This document shows, piece by piece, positions 1 to 7,696 of a stretch of 22,069 nt of DNA. A program made the translations under genes and the position numbers. How positions within the stretch are numbered: the first letter of the stretch is position 1; each line of letters starts with the position of its first letter. The stretch lies in the NCBI GenBank assembly GCA_041164045.1, contig JBEAQD010000062.1, positions 1-22,069 of the forward strand, in the 5' to 3' direction. The notes beneath the pieces were generated by a model. That model had not been told where the DNA came from. It saw nothing but the letters and a program-made list of their open reading frames with translations, and made no database searches. Source of the DNA: CALRBF01 sp041164045. GTDB lineage: Bacteria > Patescibacteriota > Minisyncoccia > SW-4-49-11.

Positions 1-2
1 TC

Positions 3-212
3 ATTCATCTAACATATACTAATCTTATAAGGGTAATTCTAAATTCTACCTTAATTATCTTACTCATCTTCAGTTTCTTGGATCCTTATATCCTCATTTT
101 ATATTCTACCCTCATCTCATACAACACCTATACAAAACCCATATTTTATGCTAATATAGCCTTAATTATTTATATTTTATTCTATGCCATATCCTGCCAA
201 AAAGAAGTCTAA
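3..212 (+). CDS. Possible C-terminal end of a membrane protein (partial)
   Basis: A reading frame is open from the window edge for 69 codons and stops at TAA 210-212. Its translation is very hydrophobic (long Ile/Leu/Phe/Tyr stretches such as LIILLIFSFL and ALIIYILFYAI) and would fit the last transmembrane helices of a polytopic protein. It would overlap the start of the next gene by 29 bases. Against it: G is rare in the first codon position, unlike the clear genes here, and the region is generally pyrimidine-rich, so the open frame could be chance. I do not recognise a family. Confidence 0.3.
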   Translation: MHLTYTNLIRVILNSTLIILLIFSFLDPYILILYSTLISYNTYTKPIFYANIALIIYILFYAISCQKEV

Positions 213-1125
213 GTCAAATCATAGACCAGCCAAGAGTAAACTCGTCCCAAAGTCAGCTCTTCCTACTACCAAACATCGCCGTAATCCAGCCAATCAAATA
301 GCCAAACCCAGTAGAGGCAAGGTTCTAATTGATAAAGACAGTAGCCAATATATTTATGGTAAGAACTCAGTCCTAGAAGTTTTGAAAAAGTCCCCAAAAA
401 GAGTACAGAAAATTTATATAACTAGAGAGAATCAAGTCAGAGACAAGAGATTAGAGCAAATTCTAGAACTTGCCAAAGAATCTCTAGCTCTAGTCCAATA
501 TGTACCAATTCAAAAAATCACCGGCTTATTAGAAAAAGAGATAGCCGAAGCAGGGGATTATATTCATCAGGGTATAGTAGCTCTCATAACCGCTGAGCCA
601 ATGCTTGGGTTAGAAGATTGGATAGAAAGTATTAAGCCTCAATTAGACCAGAATGCTGGAGGCTTGGTTATAGCTCTAGATGAGATTACCGATCAGCATA
701 ATATAGGAGCTATTATTCGAGTAGCTGAGACTATGGGAGCTCTTGGAGTTTTATTTCCAAAACATCGCGGAGGTATTATCTCACCAGTAGCCTCTAAAGT
801 TGCCTCAGGAGCAGATAAATATGTTCCTCTAGTGCAAGTAGGAAATATGAATACGGCTCTCAATACTCTCAAACAAGCGGGATTTTGGGTAATGGGTAGT
901 GAATGTAATCCAGAAGCTACACCTTTTTATCAATATGATTTCCATAGTTTACCGACCGTTTTAGTAATGGGTAGTGAAGGTAAAGGTTTGCGACCCAGTA
1001 TAGCTTCTAGCTGTGATATGCTTGGGTATATCCCAATGTATGGACAAATTCAATCCCTCAATGTAGCCACTGCTACCGCCATTATGGCCTATGAGATAGT
1101 AACCCAACAAAAAACTCCTAAATAG
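184..1125 (+). CDS. rlmB: 23S rRNA 2'-O-ribose methyltransferase, TrmH/SpoU family (RlmB-like)
   Basis: This SPOUT methyltransferase transfers a methyl group from S-adenosylmethionine to a ribose 2'-OH; the RlmB branch acts on G2251-type sites of 23S rRNA. The 313-residue protein starts with a Lys/Arg-rich tail (residues 1-45) that looks disordered and RNA-binding. Next comes the small SpoU substrate-binding domain (about 55-137, YIYGKNSVLEVL). The knotted catalytic domain has motif 1 (LDEITDQHNIGAIIRVAETM, with N173 and R179), motif 2 (VMGSEGKGLR, 261-270) and motif 3 (about 283-302, SLNVATATAI). The start at 184 has no Shine-Dalgarno sequence, and the basic tail before residue 50 leaves the exact start uncertain. 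Family assignment is firm; the exact target nucleotide is inferred from RlmB similarity. Confidence 0.9.
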   Translation: MPYPAKKKSKSNHRPAKSKLVPKSALPTTKHRRNPANQIAKPSRGKVLIDKDSSQYIYGKNSVLEVLKKSPKRVQKIYITRENQVRDKRLEQILELAKESLALVQYVPIQKITGLLEKEIAEAGDYIHQGIVALITAEPMLGLEDWIESIKPQLDQNAGGLVIALDEITDQHNIGAIIRVAETMGALGVLFPKHRGGIISPVASKVASGADKYVPLVQVGNMNTALNTLKQAGFWVMGSECNPEATPFYQYDFHSLPTVLVMGSEGKGLRPSIASSCDMLGYIPMYGQIQSLNVATATAIMAYEIVTQQKTPK

Positions 1126-1203
1126 GTTTTGTATTCCGTAGGAGCGACCTCTAAGTAGCCCGTGATATTTTTATAGAGTCAACGGGGTGTGGGTTGAACT
1201 AAA

Positions 1204-1246
1204 TTCCCCTCTTGAGGGGGTGGCAGGCTTTGCCTGACGGGGTGGA
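1204..1246 (+). repeat. Intergenic hairpin repeat, module R1 (copy 1)
   Basis: The module contains two small stem-loops, CCCCTC-TTG-AGGGGG and AGGC-TTT-GCCT, and ends in GGGGTGGA. A second copy with a diverged inner hairpin lies at 21645-21686, also just after a plus-strand gene. The position 80 bases after the rlmB stop suggests it may act as an RNA 3'-end hairpin, which is inference. Confidence 0.75.
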
Positions 1247-1284
1247 TGAGTTTGTTTTCGTAACGTAAGGCTTATTCCTCCATT

Positions 1285-1577
1285 CATAGGGGCGACCTAT
1301 AAGTCGACTGTATTCTTTTTTGCCCTCCTTTGGAGGATGTGGTCTTTAGGCCGGAGGTGGATATTTGTCTAGGTTATAATTGAGGTTTTAAATTTTATCC
1401 ACCCTCCCCCGTCGCAAATGGTATTTGCTCCTGTGAAACCTCTCGGTTTCCCAAGCCTTCCTCCACGGGAAAACTCCCGTTTTCCCGACCCCTTTCCCAG
1501 ACCTTCAGTCTATTACGGGTACTCCCTCCAAAGGGATACAAAATACGCAACATAGGCGACTGAAATGTCGCACCTAC
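1285..1577 (+). mobile_element. MITE-like composite repeat element, copy A
   Basis: The ends are inverted repeats: CATAGGGGCGACCTATAAGT at 1285 and its approximate reverse complement ending at 1577 (CATAGGCGACTGAAATGTCG onward). Inside are module R2 (1323-1361, TCCTTTGGAGGA plus GGAGGTGGA) and module R3, which begins TCCACCCTCCCCC at 1398 and ends in the CTCCCTCCAAAGG region near 1535. R3 is expanded by several extra inverted repeats, for example GCAAATGGTATTTGC and GGGAAAAC-TCCC-GTTTTCCC. No coding capacity is seen. The same order of modules occurs, inverted, at 12023-12353. No target-site duplication is obvious. Confidence 0.6.
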
Positions 1578-1671
1578 AATTTAACATTCATAATTAGTAA
1601 TTTACAATTGTAGCGAACCTTTCCTCTACTAAAATACATTTACTCCTTGGCCCTGATGTTAAATTTTTTTC

Positions 1672-1748
1672 TGGTGGATATGGGTGGACTTGAACCACCG
1701 ACCTGTCGCTTATAAGACGACTGCTCTAACCAGCTGAGCTACACATCC
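1672..1748 (-). tRNA. tRNA-Ile with anticodon UAU
   Basis: On the minus strand the sequence folds as a full cloverleaf. The acceptor GGATGTG pairs with CATATCC (one G-U), the D arm is GCTC/GAGC, the anticodon stem GTCGT/GCGAC encloses loop CTTATAA, and the T arm is GGTGG-TTCAAGT-CCACC. The discriminator is A and CCA is encoded (1674-1672). The loop gives anticodon TAT (1714-1712), which reads isoleucine AUA directly. Most bacteria instead use a CAU tRNA modified to lysidine by TilS. A TGATATACT extended -10 on the minus strand (1766-1758) would start transcription about 3 bases before the tRNA. It lies downstream of ftsH on the same strand. Confidence 0.95.
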
Positions 1749-1757
1749 ATCTATACT

Positions 1758-1766
1758 AGTATATCA
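1758..1766 (-). promoter_or_regulatory. Extended -10 element for tRNA-Ile
   Basis: The minus strand reads TGA-TATACT here, ending 9 bases before the tRNA 5' end. No good -35 hexamer is visible at 16-18 bases. A TATACTAGTATA palindrome overlaps it and recurs in similar form at 1780-1793, next to the ftsH stop; neither palindrome is a convincing terminator. Confidence 0.35.
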
Positions 1767-1798
1767 TAAAATTATATGAAAATACTAGTATTTTTTTC

Positions 1799-3652
1799 TT
1801 AACTTTTCTTCTCTGGTCCTATTTCAGTAGTTTCAGATTGAATTTTTTCTCCATTCATCAGAGCTTCGAATTCAGCTCTTTCAATTGTTTCGTGCTCTAT
1901 CAAAGCCTGAGCTAATAGTTCTAGCTTGTCTCTGTTATCAGTGAGAGTTTTTTTACAAGTTTTATAGGCTTTGTCTATTATAGCTTTGACGGCATCGTCA
2001 ATTTCTTGTAAAGTCTTTTCACTATGATTGGTAATCTCACCAGTTCGATTATTCCTATAATCAGAATAATGTATAGGTCCTAGATTACTCATTCCATAGT
2101 ATCTAACATATTGCTCAGCAATTTGAGTCAATTGTTGTATATCATTGGAAGCTCCTGTTGTCATCTCCCCGAATATCATCTCTTCAGCAACATATCCACC
2201 AAGAGCTACTGCCATATCAGCTTCAAAGTGAGACCTAGCTATGAACCTTCTATCTTCAGTTGGCATCTTGAGAGTATAACCTCCAGCTCGTCCACGAGGG
2301 ATAATAGTTACTTTTTGAATAGGGTCTGATTGTTCCAAGAAATGTCCAGTCACAGCATGCCCTGCTTCATGATAGGCGACAATTTTCTTTTCTTTCTCAC
2401 TGATAACTCGGCTTTTTCTCTCTGGTCCCATCAAAACTTTATCTATTGACATTAAGATATTATCCTCAGATACAGTTTTTTTATTCTTTCTAGCACTTAC
2501 AATAGCAGCTTCATTTAATAGATTAGATAAGTCAGCTCCAGAGAATCCAGGAGTTCTCTCAGCAATAGTTCTCAAGTTTACAGATTTTTCTAAAGGTTTC
2601 CCTTTGGCATGAACCTTCAAAATTTGCTCTCGCTCCTTGATATCTGGCAAATCAAGAGTTACTCTTCTATCAAATCTTCCTGGTCGCATTAAGGCTGAAT
2701 CTAATACATCTGGGCGGTTTGTAGCAGCAAGTACAATAAGTCCCTTATTAGCTTCAAATCCATCCATTTCTACTAAAATCTGATTTAAGGTTTGTTCCCT
2801 CTCATCATTACCTCCACCAACTCCAGTTCCTCGAGATCTTCCGACTGCATCTAGCTCATCAATAAAGATAAGTGCAGGGGAGTTCTTTTCAGCAGTTTTG
2901 AATAAATCTCGAATACGACTAGCTCCAACTCCGACAAACATTTCTACGAATTCTGATCCAGATGTGAAGAAGAATGGTACTTCAGCTTCATTAGCTACGG
3001 CTCTTGCTAGCAGGGTTTTCCCAGTTCCGGGAGGTCCTACTAATAAGACTCCTTTTGGAATTTTAGCCCCAATATCTGTATATTTTTGAGGGTTTTTGAG
3101 AAATTCTACAATTTCCTCTAATTCTTCCTTAGCTTCTTTGAGTCCTGCGACATCAGCAAAGGTAATCATTTTTTTACGGTCTTTGTCTGGCATAATCACT
3201 TTTGCCATTGAGCGACCAAACATCATTGCTTGAGCATTACCTTTTTGAGCTTGTCGTAGAGAAAACCATAATAATCCACCAATCAAAATAATAGGGAATA
3301 GTAGGTTCAAGAATATAGATAAAGCTAAACTACTTCCTTCATTATTTTTGACTTCAATTTTGAGACTATTGATCTTTTCTTCAGACACTCCATAAGCCTG
3401 TAGAGATTCTATAAATGTTCCAGAGGGTTCCTTTTGAGCTTCTTTGATACTATCATCCTTTAGAGTAGCTTTAATATTATTATTAGAAACTACTATGGAG
3501 GATATATTATCATTTTGAATATCTTGTACTATGTCGGATAGAGCTACTTTACTAATATTGTTATTATTCTGTGTAACCAAATATCCAAATATTACTATAA
3601 TAGCCAAAATTGATAACAGTCCGGAGAGAATGTTTTTGGTAAATTTTTTCAT
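1799..3652 (-). CDS. ftsH: ATP-dependent zinc metalloprotease FtsH
   Basis: FtsH is a hexameric membrane AAA+ protease that pulls membrane and unstable cytosolic proteins into a zinc protease chamber. The 617-residue protein has transmembrane helix 1 (about 8-26), an extracytoplasmic domain (27-108), transmembrane helix 2 (about 110-131) and the AAA domain. That domain shows Walker A GPPGTGKT (206-213), Walker B LIFIDE (261-266) and the arginine-finger region (RPGRFDRR, 323-330). The M41 protease domain follows, with HEAGH (428-432) and the third zinc ligand D504 in ASNDIQQ. All catalytic residues are present and the length is normal. It starts 25 bases after the rpsA stop on the same strand, so the two are probably co-transcribed. 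The start lacks a Shine-Dalgarno sequence (CTGCTATATG). Confidence 0.98.
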   Translation of the reverse strand: MKKFTKNILSGLLSILAIIVIFGYLVTQNNNNISKVALSDIVQDIQNDNISSIVVSNNNIKATLKDDSIKEAQKEPSGTFIESLQAYGVSEEKINSLKIEVKNNEGSSLALSIFLNLLFPIILIGGLLWFSLRQAQKGNAQAMMFGRSMAKVIMPDKDRKKMITFADVAGLKEAKEELEEIVEFLKNPQKYTDIGAKIPKGVLLVGPPGTGKTLLARAVANEAEVPFFFTSGSEFVEMFVGVGASRIRDLFKTAEKNSPALIFIDELDAVGRSRGTGVGGGNDEREQTLNQILVEMDGFEANKGLIVLAATNRPDVLDSALMRPGRFDRRVTLDLPDIKEREQILKVHAKGKPLEKSVNLRTIAERTPGFSGADLSNLLNEAAIVSARKNKKTVSEDNILMSIDKVLMGPERKSRVISEKEKKIVAYHEAGHAVTGHFLEQSDPIQKVTIIPRGRAGGYTLKMPTEDRRFIARSHFEADMAVALGGYVAEEMIFGEMTTGASNDIQQLTQIAEQYVRYYGMSNLGPIHYSDYRNNRTGEITNHSEKTLQEIDDAVKAIIDKAYKTCKKTLTDNRDKLELLAQALIEHETIERAEFEALMNGEKIQSETTEIGPEKKS

Positions 3653-3677
3653 ATAGCAGTTTTTAGATTAAACTTAT

Positions 3678-4751
3678 CTAGACTAAAGCTAGGCTGATTC
3701 TATGTTCTTGAGGGTCTATAGATAAGATTTTGAATTGAGCAGTACTTCCTTCTTTTAATTCAGTATATCGAGGTCGTTCCTTTTCAATTTCAGAATTATG
3801 TACTAGTCCTCTTACTTCAGGGTCAAGTTGTACGAATATTCCAAAATGATTCATTCTAGCTACCTGACCTTCTATTATTTGGTCTACTGAGAATTTCTCA
3901 GTGATTTTATTCCAAGGGTCTTCGGTTAATGCTTTTATAGATAGAGATACTTTTCCATTTACAATTTCAATAACTTGAGCTTTTACTTGATCTCCTTCTT
4001 TGTATAAGTCTCTAGGATTTTCTACTAATTGCCATGATAACTCAGAAATATGTACCAAACCTTCTAGTTTTTGTCCATTTTTTCCAAATTTTACGAATAC
4101 TCCAAAGTCTACAACTCCAGTTACTTCTCCTTCAATGGTATCTCCTTTTTGATAGCTATTTACAAGATTCATCTCTTCGCTCTTACGAGCTGCTTTTTCA
4201 GATACTATCAATTTATTTTCCTCTCGATTAACATTGATAATAGCTACACGGAAGGTATCTCCAGTATATTCTTTTAATCTACCTAGAATTTTGGTCTTAT
4301 CCCCACCGTCAACTCGTGGATAATGGTCATAAGCTAGCTGTGATACTGGTAAGAATCCACTAATTCCATTTATACTGATCAACAGTCCTCCTTTATTAGC
4401 ATCTATAATCTTTACATCTACAGGTTCCTCTGAAGCTTGTTTTGCAAATAAATCATCCCAAACTTTATCCTCAGATGCTTGTCTTAGAGATAACTCAATA
4501 TATCCATCTGCAGTATTTGTAGTAATTACAGTAGCAGTAACCTCATCTCCTTTTTTTAGAGTTTTGATAGTTCCAAATCCATCATGTAGTTCTTCCCCTA
4601 ATACAACACCAGTTCCAATAGGTCCTAGGTCTACATACATTGCATTAGTCCCAATATCTAAAACTTTTCCTTTTATATCTTCTCCAACTACAGGTAAATC
4701 TAGAGGGTTGTTTTGGAGTAAAGACTCCATTATATTAATATCTTTTGCCAT
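3678..4751 (-). CDS. rpsA: Small-subunit ribosomal protein S1 (four S1 repeats)
   Basis: bS1 binds single-stranded mRNA on the 30S subunit and helps start translation on weak leaders. The 357-residue protein has four S1/OB-fold repeats at about 22-91, 108-186, 202-274 and 291-357. The third and fourth carry the classic signature (GEVTGVVDFGVFVKF with LEGLVHISELSW, and GQVARMNHFGIFVQL with VRGLVHNSEI). The six-repeat E. coli form is about 200 residues longer; four-repeat forms are common elsewhere. It is first in an operon with ftsH, behind a strong promoter and a leader of about 83 bases. A functional S1 matters here because the starts in this window lack Shine-Dalgarno sequences. Confidence 0.95.
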   Translation of the reverse strand: MAKDINIMESLLQNNPLDLPVVGEDIKGKVLDIGTNAMYVDLGPIGTGVVLGEELHDGFGTIKTLKKGDEVTATVITTNTADGYIELSLRQASEDKVWDDLFAKQASEEPVDVKIIDANKGGLLISINGISGFLPVSQLAYDHYPRVDGGDKTKILGRLKEYTGDTFRVAIINVNREENKLIVSEKAARKSEEMNLVNSYQKGDTIEGEVTGVVDFGVFVKFGKNGQKLEGLVHISELSWQLVENPRDLYKEGDQVKAQVIEIVNGKVSLSIKALTEDPWNKITEKFSVDQIIEGQVARMNHFGIFVQLDPEVRGLVHNSEIEKERPRYTELKEGSTAQFKILSIDPQEHRISLALV

Positions 4752-4789
4752 ATTGATAAAGTATCCAAAGTTAGTTAATAATATGATAT

Positions 4790-4809
4790 ATTATGATACA
4801 TTTCATAAT
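4790..4809 (-). promoter_or_regulatory. Inverted repeat in the rpsA leader
   Basis: The leader contains a perfect 7-bp stem, ATTATGA and TCATAAT, separated by 6 bases. It lies midway between the predicted transcription start (about 4834) and the rpsA ATG. S1 autoregulates its own translation in E. coli through leader structure, so a similar role is possible. The stem is AU-rich and weak. Confidence 0.3.
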
Positions 4810-4840
4810 GATAAAATGAAGGCACAATAATATGTATTTG

Positions 4841-4869
4841 ATTATATCATAAAAAAGCTAAATATTCAA
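4841..4869 (-). promoter_or_regulatory. Promoter of the rpsA-ftsH operon
   Basis: On the minus strand TTGAAT (4869-4864) and TATAAT (4846-4841) are separated by 17 bases, and TGA precedes the -10 hexamer (extended -10, TGATATAAT). The predicted start is near 4834. The promoter begins 10 bases after the 3' end of tRNA-Lys, so read-through from the tRNA gene is also possible. Confidence 0.75.
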
Positions 4870-4878
4870 GGGTTATTG

Positions 4879-4951
4879 TGGGCGCAGGAGGGCTCGAACC
4901 TCCGACCAAAAGATTAAGAGTCTTCTGCTCTACCAACTGAGCTATGCGCCC
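4879..4951 (-). tRNA. tRNA-Lys with anticodon CUU
   Basis: The minus strand gives a complete cloverleaf. The acceptor GGGCGCA pairs with TGCGCCC, the D arm is GCTC/GAGC, the anticodon stem GAAGA/TCTTT (one G-U pair) encloses loop CTCTTAA, and the T arm is GGAGG-TTCGAGC-CCTCC. The anticodon CTT (4918-4916) reads AAG. The discriminator A is followed by CAA, so the CCA end is not encoded and must be added by the CCA-adding enzyme, unlike tRNA-Ile in this window. Confidence 0.96.
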
Positions 4952-4963
4952 TATACTTATACT

Positions 4964-4991
4964 ATTATAATGATTTTTAGTAAAAAAGCAA
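4964..4991 (-). promoter_or_regulatory. Promoter of tRNA-Lys
   Basis: On the minus strand TTGCTT (4991-4986) and TATAAT (4969-4964) are 16 bases apart. The predicted start lies about 6 bases before the tRNA 5' end. It stands back to back with the korA promoter. Confidence 0.65.
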
Positions 4992-4996
4992 TATAT

Positions 4997-5026
4997 TTGG
5001 CAGAATATAAGAATTTATGATATAAT
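4997..5026 (+). promoter_or_regulatory. Promoter of korA
   Basis: TTGGCA (4997-5002) and TATAAT (5021-5026) are separated by 18 bases, with TGA directly before the -10 hexamer (extended -10). The predicted start near 5033 gives a leader of about 24 bases that has no Shine-Dalgarno sequence. Confidence 0.75.
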
Positions 5027-5056
5027 GATTTTATCTTAAAATATATAGATAAAATT

Positions 5057-6814
5057 ATGAAATTAAAAAATGAATTTGTAATCGCAATAGCTGGTAAGGC
5101 AGGACAGGGTATATTGAGTATGGGGGATTTTATCCAACATATTGCTCAAAATGTTGGGCTTTATAGTTTTGTTTGGGTTGATTATCCTAGTTTGATCAAA
5201 GGAGGTCATAATGTAGTGTTTATTAGAATTTCTGACACTCCGATTTATGCACCTGTGGAGCAAATTAATTATCTCATTGCTCTTGATGCGGAGAGTCTTG
5301 AGATTCATTGGGATGAAATTTTCAAAAAAGGTGTATTGATTTATGACAAGGATATTGTCAAGAAAGAAATTAGCCAAAAACCTAATAAAACTCAACCTTT
5401 CTTTGGGGTAGGAGTACCCTTTAATGCTATTTCTAGAGGTATTAATAAATCTACTCGCTATGCTAATACAGTTGCTATTGCTACTCTACACTATGTATTG
5501 GGTTGGGAACTTGCTACATATGCTAAAATTTTAGAGAAAAAATTCAAGAAAAAAAGTCAGCAAATTGTAGATGATAATATCTCAGCAATGAAGCAGGGTT
5601 ATGAATATGCTGAGGAAAATTATGATAGTATATTTACTCATCAACTCAATAAAGGGCAAGCTGAACCATATTACTCTATTGATGGTAGTCAGGCTTTGGC
5701 TTTTGGAGCTATTAAGGCTGGAGTAAAGTTTACCGCAGCTTACCCAATGACTCCAGCCACTCCAATTTTTGACCACTTAGCTGCTCACTCTGACAAGTAT
5801 GGAATTATTGCGAAACAAGCAGAGGATGAGATTTCTGCTATTTGTATGACTGTTGGAGCTTCTTATGCGGGAGCTAGAGCTTTGACTATGTCGTCAGGAG
5901 GAGGCTTTTCTCTGATGGTGGAAGCTCTGGGACTGGCTGGTATTACGGAGACTCCTTTGGTGGTGGTAAATGCTATGAGAGGAGGCCCTAGTACGGGATT
6001 GCCTACTAAAACCGAGCAGTCAGATTTGAGATTTGTATTACATGCCTCTCAGGGTGAATTCCCAAGAGTAGTGCTAGCCCCAGGAGATAGTGTGGAATTA
6101 TACCAATTAATACAAGAATCCTTTAATTTAGCTGATTTGTATCAGTTGCCAGTAATAGTTTTAACTGATAAATATTTAGCCACCTCTCAAATGATATTCC
6201 CTAAAGACACAGATTTGGATGCTATCTCAGTAGATAGAGGTATTTTGATTAATAGTCAAAAAGAATTGGGCGGAGATGAAAAATATGCAAGATATTTATT
6301 TACTAAAGATGGAGTGTCTCCACGAGCCTTGCCAGGATCGAATGGAATTACTTTTCATAGTGGCTCGGATGAACATAATGAATATGGGGAGATCTGTGAA
6401 GATCCTCATAATCGAGTGAAAATGATGGATAAGAGAATGAGAAAAGAGAAGACAATGTTACCATCCATCCCTAAACCCAAAATTTATGGACATACCAATG
6501 CAGATATTACTTTAATTAGTTGGGGTTCTACAAAATGGGCAGCTATAGAGGCGATAGAACTATTAGCTAATCATAATATTTTGGCTAATGTAATGCATTT
6601 TAATTATATTTATCCTTTTAATATAGCCAAAACTCAGCCCTTATTAGATAAAATCAAGAGGTCTATAATTATTGAAAATAATGCTACAGGTCAATTTGCT
6701 GGGCTTTTGAAACAATATTTTAATTTCGAGCCAGAACATTCATTGTTAAAATATGATGGTCACCCTTTTTATCCAGATGAAATTGCTAAAATTATTCTTA
6801 ATCAAATGTTTTAA
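5057..6814 (+). CDS. korA: 2-oxoacid:ferredoxin oxidoreductase, fused gamma-alpha subunit
   Basis: With the beta subunit downstream this enzyme oxidatively decarboxylates a 2-oxoacid (2-oxoglutarate or pyruvate class) to an acyl-CoA and passes electrons to ferredoxin or a similar carrier. Residues 1-190 form the gamma domain (AIAGKAGQGILSMGDF, nucleotide-type loop at 11-19). From about 205 comes the alpha pyrimidine-binding domain, with YPMTPATPI (229-237), the conserved QAEDEISAICMTVGASYAGA segment and SSGGGFSLMVEALGLAG. The C-terminal transketolase-like domain ends the protein. The 585-residue length is usual for the fused KorA form. The substrate cannot be read from sequence alone. korB starts 3 bases after its stop. 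Confidence 0.93.
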   Translation: MKLKNEFVIAIAGKAGQGILSMGDFIQHIAQNVGLYSFVWVDYPSLIKGGHNVVFIRISDTPIYAPVEQINYLIALDAESLEIHWDEIFKKGVLIYDKDIVKKEISQKPNKTQPFFGVGVPFNAISRGINKSTRYANTVAIATLHYVLGWELATYAKILEKKFKKKSQQIVDDNISAMKQGYEYAEENYDSIFTHQLNKGQAEPYYSIDGSQALAFGAIKAGVKFTAAYPMTPATPIFDHLAAHSDKYGIIAKQAEDEISAICMTVGASYAGARALTMSSGGGFSLMVEALGLAGITETPLVVVNAMRGGPSTGLPTKTEQSDLRFVLHASQGEFPRVVLAPGDSVELYQLIQESFNLADLYQLPVIVLTDKYLATSQMIFPKDTDLDAISVDRGILINSQKELGGDEKYARYLFTKDGVSPRALPGSNGITFHSGSDEHNEYGEICEDPHNRVKMMDKRMRKEKTMLPSIPKPKIYGHTNADITLISWGSTKWAAIEAIELLANHNILANVMHFNYIYPFNIAKTQPLLDKIKRSIIIENNATGQFAGLLKQYFNFEPEHSLLKYDGHPFYPDEIAKIILNQMF

Positions 6815-6817
6815 AAT

Positions 6818-7687
6818 ATGAAGCCAAAAAAAGATTTATCATCACATTATACTCAATCTACTCCAAACTGGTGTCCGGGGTGTGGTAACTATGGGATTTG
6901 GGTTTCCCTTAAAAATGCTCTACAAGAGTTAAAATTACCAGCTCATAAAGTCGTGTTGGTAGGGGATATAGGATGTTCTGGTAAATTAGCTTATTGGACT
7001 GATTATAATGGTTTTGGTAGTTTGCATGGAAGGTCAATTCCAATTGCAGAGGGTGTCAAAATAGCTAATTCGGATTTGACAGTCATTGTAGTTGGTGGAG
7101 ATGGGGGGTTGCTTGGTGAGGGGTTGCAGCACTTTTTGCATGCCTGTAGGAGAAATGTCAATATTGCCGTAGTTTTGCATAATAATCAGGTATATGGGCT
7201 GACTACGGGGCAGACTTCTCCAACTTCTGACCCTGGATATCAGAGTTCTACCACTCCTGAGGGATCTTATGAAACTCCTCTTAATCCATCTCTATTAGCT
7301 CTGACAGCTCAAGCTACTTTTGTTTCAGCTAGTTTTGCAGGGAATACGCCTCATCTAACTCAAACTATTAAATCAGCTATACTTCATCCAGGATTCGCAT
7401 TAGTTGATATTTATCAGCCTTGTGTGACTTATAATTATATCAATACTTATGAATATTATTCCAAAAGGGTATATGATATTACAACCACACCCTATAAGCC
7501 AGATAATAGATTTAGAGCAATGAAAAAATCGATGGAAATCGAGGGGGGCGAAAAATTTCCAATAGGAATATTGTATCAAGATGAAAGTAGACCATCGCTA
7601 CAAGATAATATTCAAAATCGAGTAGCACCTCTAGTCAAGCAATCGATTAACAATATCACAGTAAAATCTTTATTCGAACAAGATTAA
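6818..7687 (+). CDS. korB: 2-oxoacid:ferredoxin oxidoreductase, beta (TPP) subunit
   Basis: The beta subunit binds thiamine diphosphate and an iron-sulfur cluster and forms the active centre with KorA. The 289-residue sequence has WCPGCG (18-23) and GDIGCSGK (49-56), which supply cluster cysteines. The TPP/Mg motif starts GGDGGLLGEGLQHF (93-106) and ends near NNQVYGLTTGQTSPTS (122-137). No ferredoxin-like CxxCxxCxxxC domain is present in it or in the alpha subunit, so electrons must leave through a separate carrier that is not encoded nearby. A run of six G falls in the coding sequence near 7542. It is translationally coupled to korA in position, and wecG follows after 9 bases. Confidence 0.94.
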   Translation: MKPKKDLSSHYTQSTPNWCPGCGNYGIWVSLKNALQELKLPAHKVVLVGDIGCSGKLAYWTDYNGFGSLHGRSIPIAEGVKIANSDLTVIVVGGDGGLLGEGLQHFLHACRRNVNIAVVLHNNQVYGLTTGQTSPTSDPGYQSSTTPEGSYETPLNPSLLALTAQATFVSASFAGNTPHLTQTIKSAILHPGFALVDIYQPCVTYNYINTYEYYSKRVYDITTTPYKPDNRFRAMKKSMEIEGGEKFPIGILYQDESRPSLQDNIQNRVAPLVKQSINNITVKSLFEQD

Positions 7688-7696
7688 AAATAAACT

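Larger units (their letters stand above)
1126..1671. other. Repeat-rich intergenic gap between rlmB and tRNA-Ile
   Basis: This 546-base gap holds no credible gene. It is much richer in G+C than its surroundings because of hairpin-forming modules (1204-1246 and the composite element 1285-1577). A degenerate extra copy of the element's end sequence lies around 1137-1160. From about 1578 to 1671 the sequence returns to AT-rich unique DNA leading to the 3' end of tRNA-Ile. Confidence 0.8.

Noticed and set aside
1126..1671. CRISPR array or structured non-coding RNA gene
   Set aside because: The repeats differ in length and orientation, have no regular spacers, and recur in other gaps as dispersed modules.
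1752..1793. Two ATACTAGTAT palindromes as a terminator for ftsH
   Set aside because: The stems are short and AT-rich; the best T-run follows on the plus strand, where no gene needs it, and one copy overlaps the tRNA-Ile -10 element.
2111..5776. Short open frames antisense to ftsH, rpsA and korA
   Set aside because: They are shadows of strongly conserved genes and show no domain, promoter or plausible start context of their own.
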